From: Bacillus massilioanorexius
GTDB lineage: Bacteria > Bacillota > Bacilli > Bacillales > DSM-1321
Assembly: GCF_902374955.1 (NCBI RefSeq)
Contig: NZ_CABKRX010000082.1
Location: forward strand, 1 to 5,262
Length of the DNA stretch: 5,262 bases
Direction of reading: 5' to 3'
Made by a program: the position numbers and the translations under genes. Below the pieces are notes generated by a model that saw only the letters and a list, made by a program, of their open reading frames with translations, did not search any database and was not told where the DNA came from. This document shows, in pieces, positions 5,223 through 5,262 of this stretch; position 1 is the first letter of the stretch, and each line of letters opens with the position of its first letter.

Positions 5223-5262
5223 TAAACGCCCTAATGAACGATAAATAATCCAAAAACAAAAG

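Noticed and set aside
5041..5262. CRISPR array or other long repeat array
   Set aside because: The repeats are only 4-13 bp, AT-rich, and spaced about one helical turn, with no constant repeat-spacer pattern. An operator array fits better.

Overview
The window is AT-rich Bacillaceae-type DNA, most likely from the Bacillus cereus group. Evidence for this is strong GGAGG-type ribosome binding sites, rho-independent terminators, and a PhnX whose catalytic residues sit at the B. cereus phosphonatase positions with a constant offset of 3. The genus is an inference; no search could be run. The locus is a 2-aminoethylphosphonate (AEP, ciliatine) degradation island, and two of its four genes are broken.

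Layout, left to right: a bidirectional terminator (73-122) closing a gene outside the window. Then a regulatory region with a perfect palindrome and an extended -10 promoter. Then a rightward major facilitator gene of the metabolite:H+ symporter type (438-1747), inactivated by an in-frame stop and a frameshift. A strong hairpin (1788-1818) separates it from a convergent, intact DeoR-family regulator (1860-2648, minus). Upstream of the regulator are an inverted-repeat cluster, then the terminator of the phn operon (2831-2874), then an unexplained stretch of about 130 bp. Next is the leftward operon phnX-phnW: phnW (3009-4133) is intact and phnX (4209-5023) is frameshifted. The right edge (5024-5262) is the phnX promoter region. 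It holds an extended -10 and a dense array of TGTT repeats spaced about one helical turn apart.

In the intact pathway the transporter would probably import the substrate. PhnW would transaminate AEP with pyruvate to phosphonoacetaldehyde and alanine, and PhnX would cleave phosphonoacetaldehyde to acetaldehyde and phosphate. The DeoR-type protein would control the genes. As read here, PhnW is intact but PhnX is not, so the pathway should stop at phosphonoacetaldehyde unless another enzyme takes over.

The most striking observation is that both frameshifts are exact 8-bp tandem duplications: TAGAAATG twice at 1043-1058 in the transporter, and TTGGAAAC twice at 4594-4609 in phnX. Removing one copy in each restores a family-typical reading frame. 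This points to a shared mutational mechanism, either slippage or footprints left by an excised element with 8-bp target duplications. It also makes the phnX lesion potentially reversible. A second theme is a related AT-rich motif, TTATT-(C/G)TT-AATA, in front of all three transcription units.
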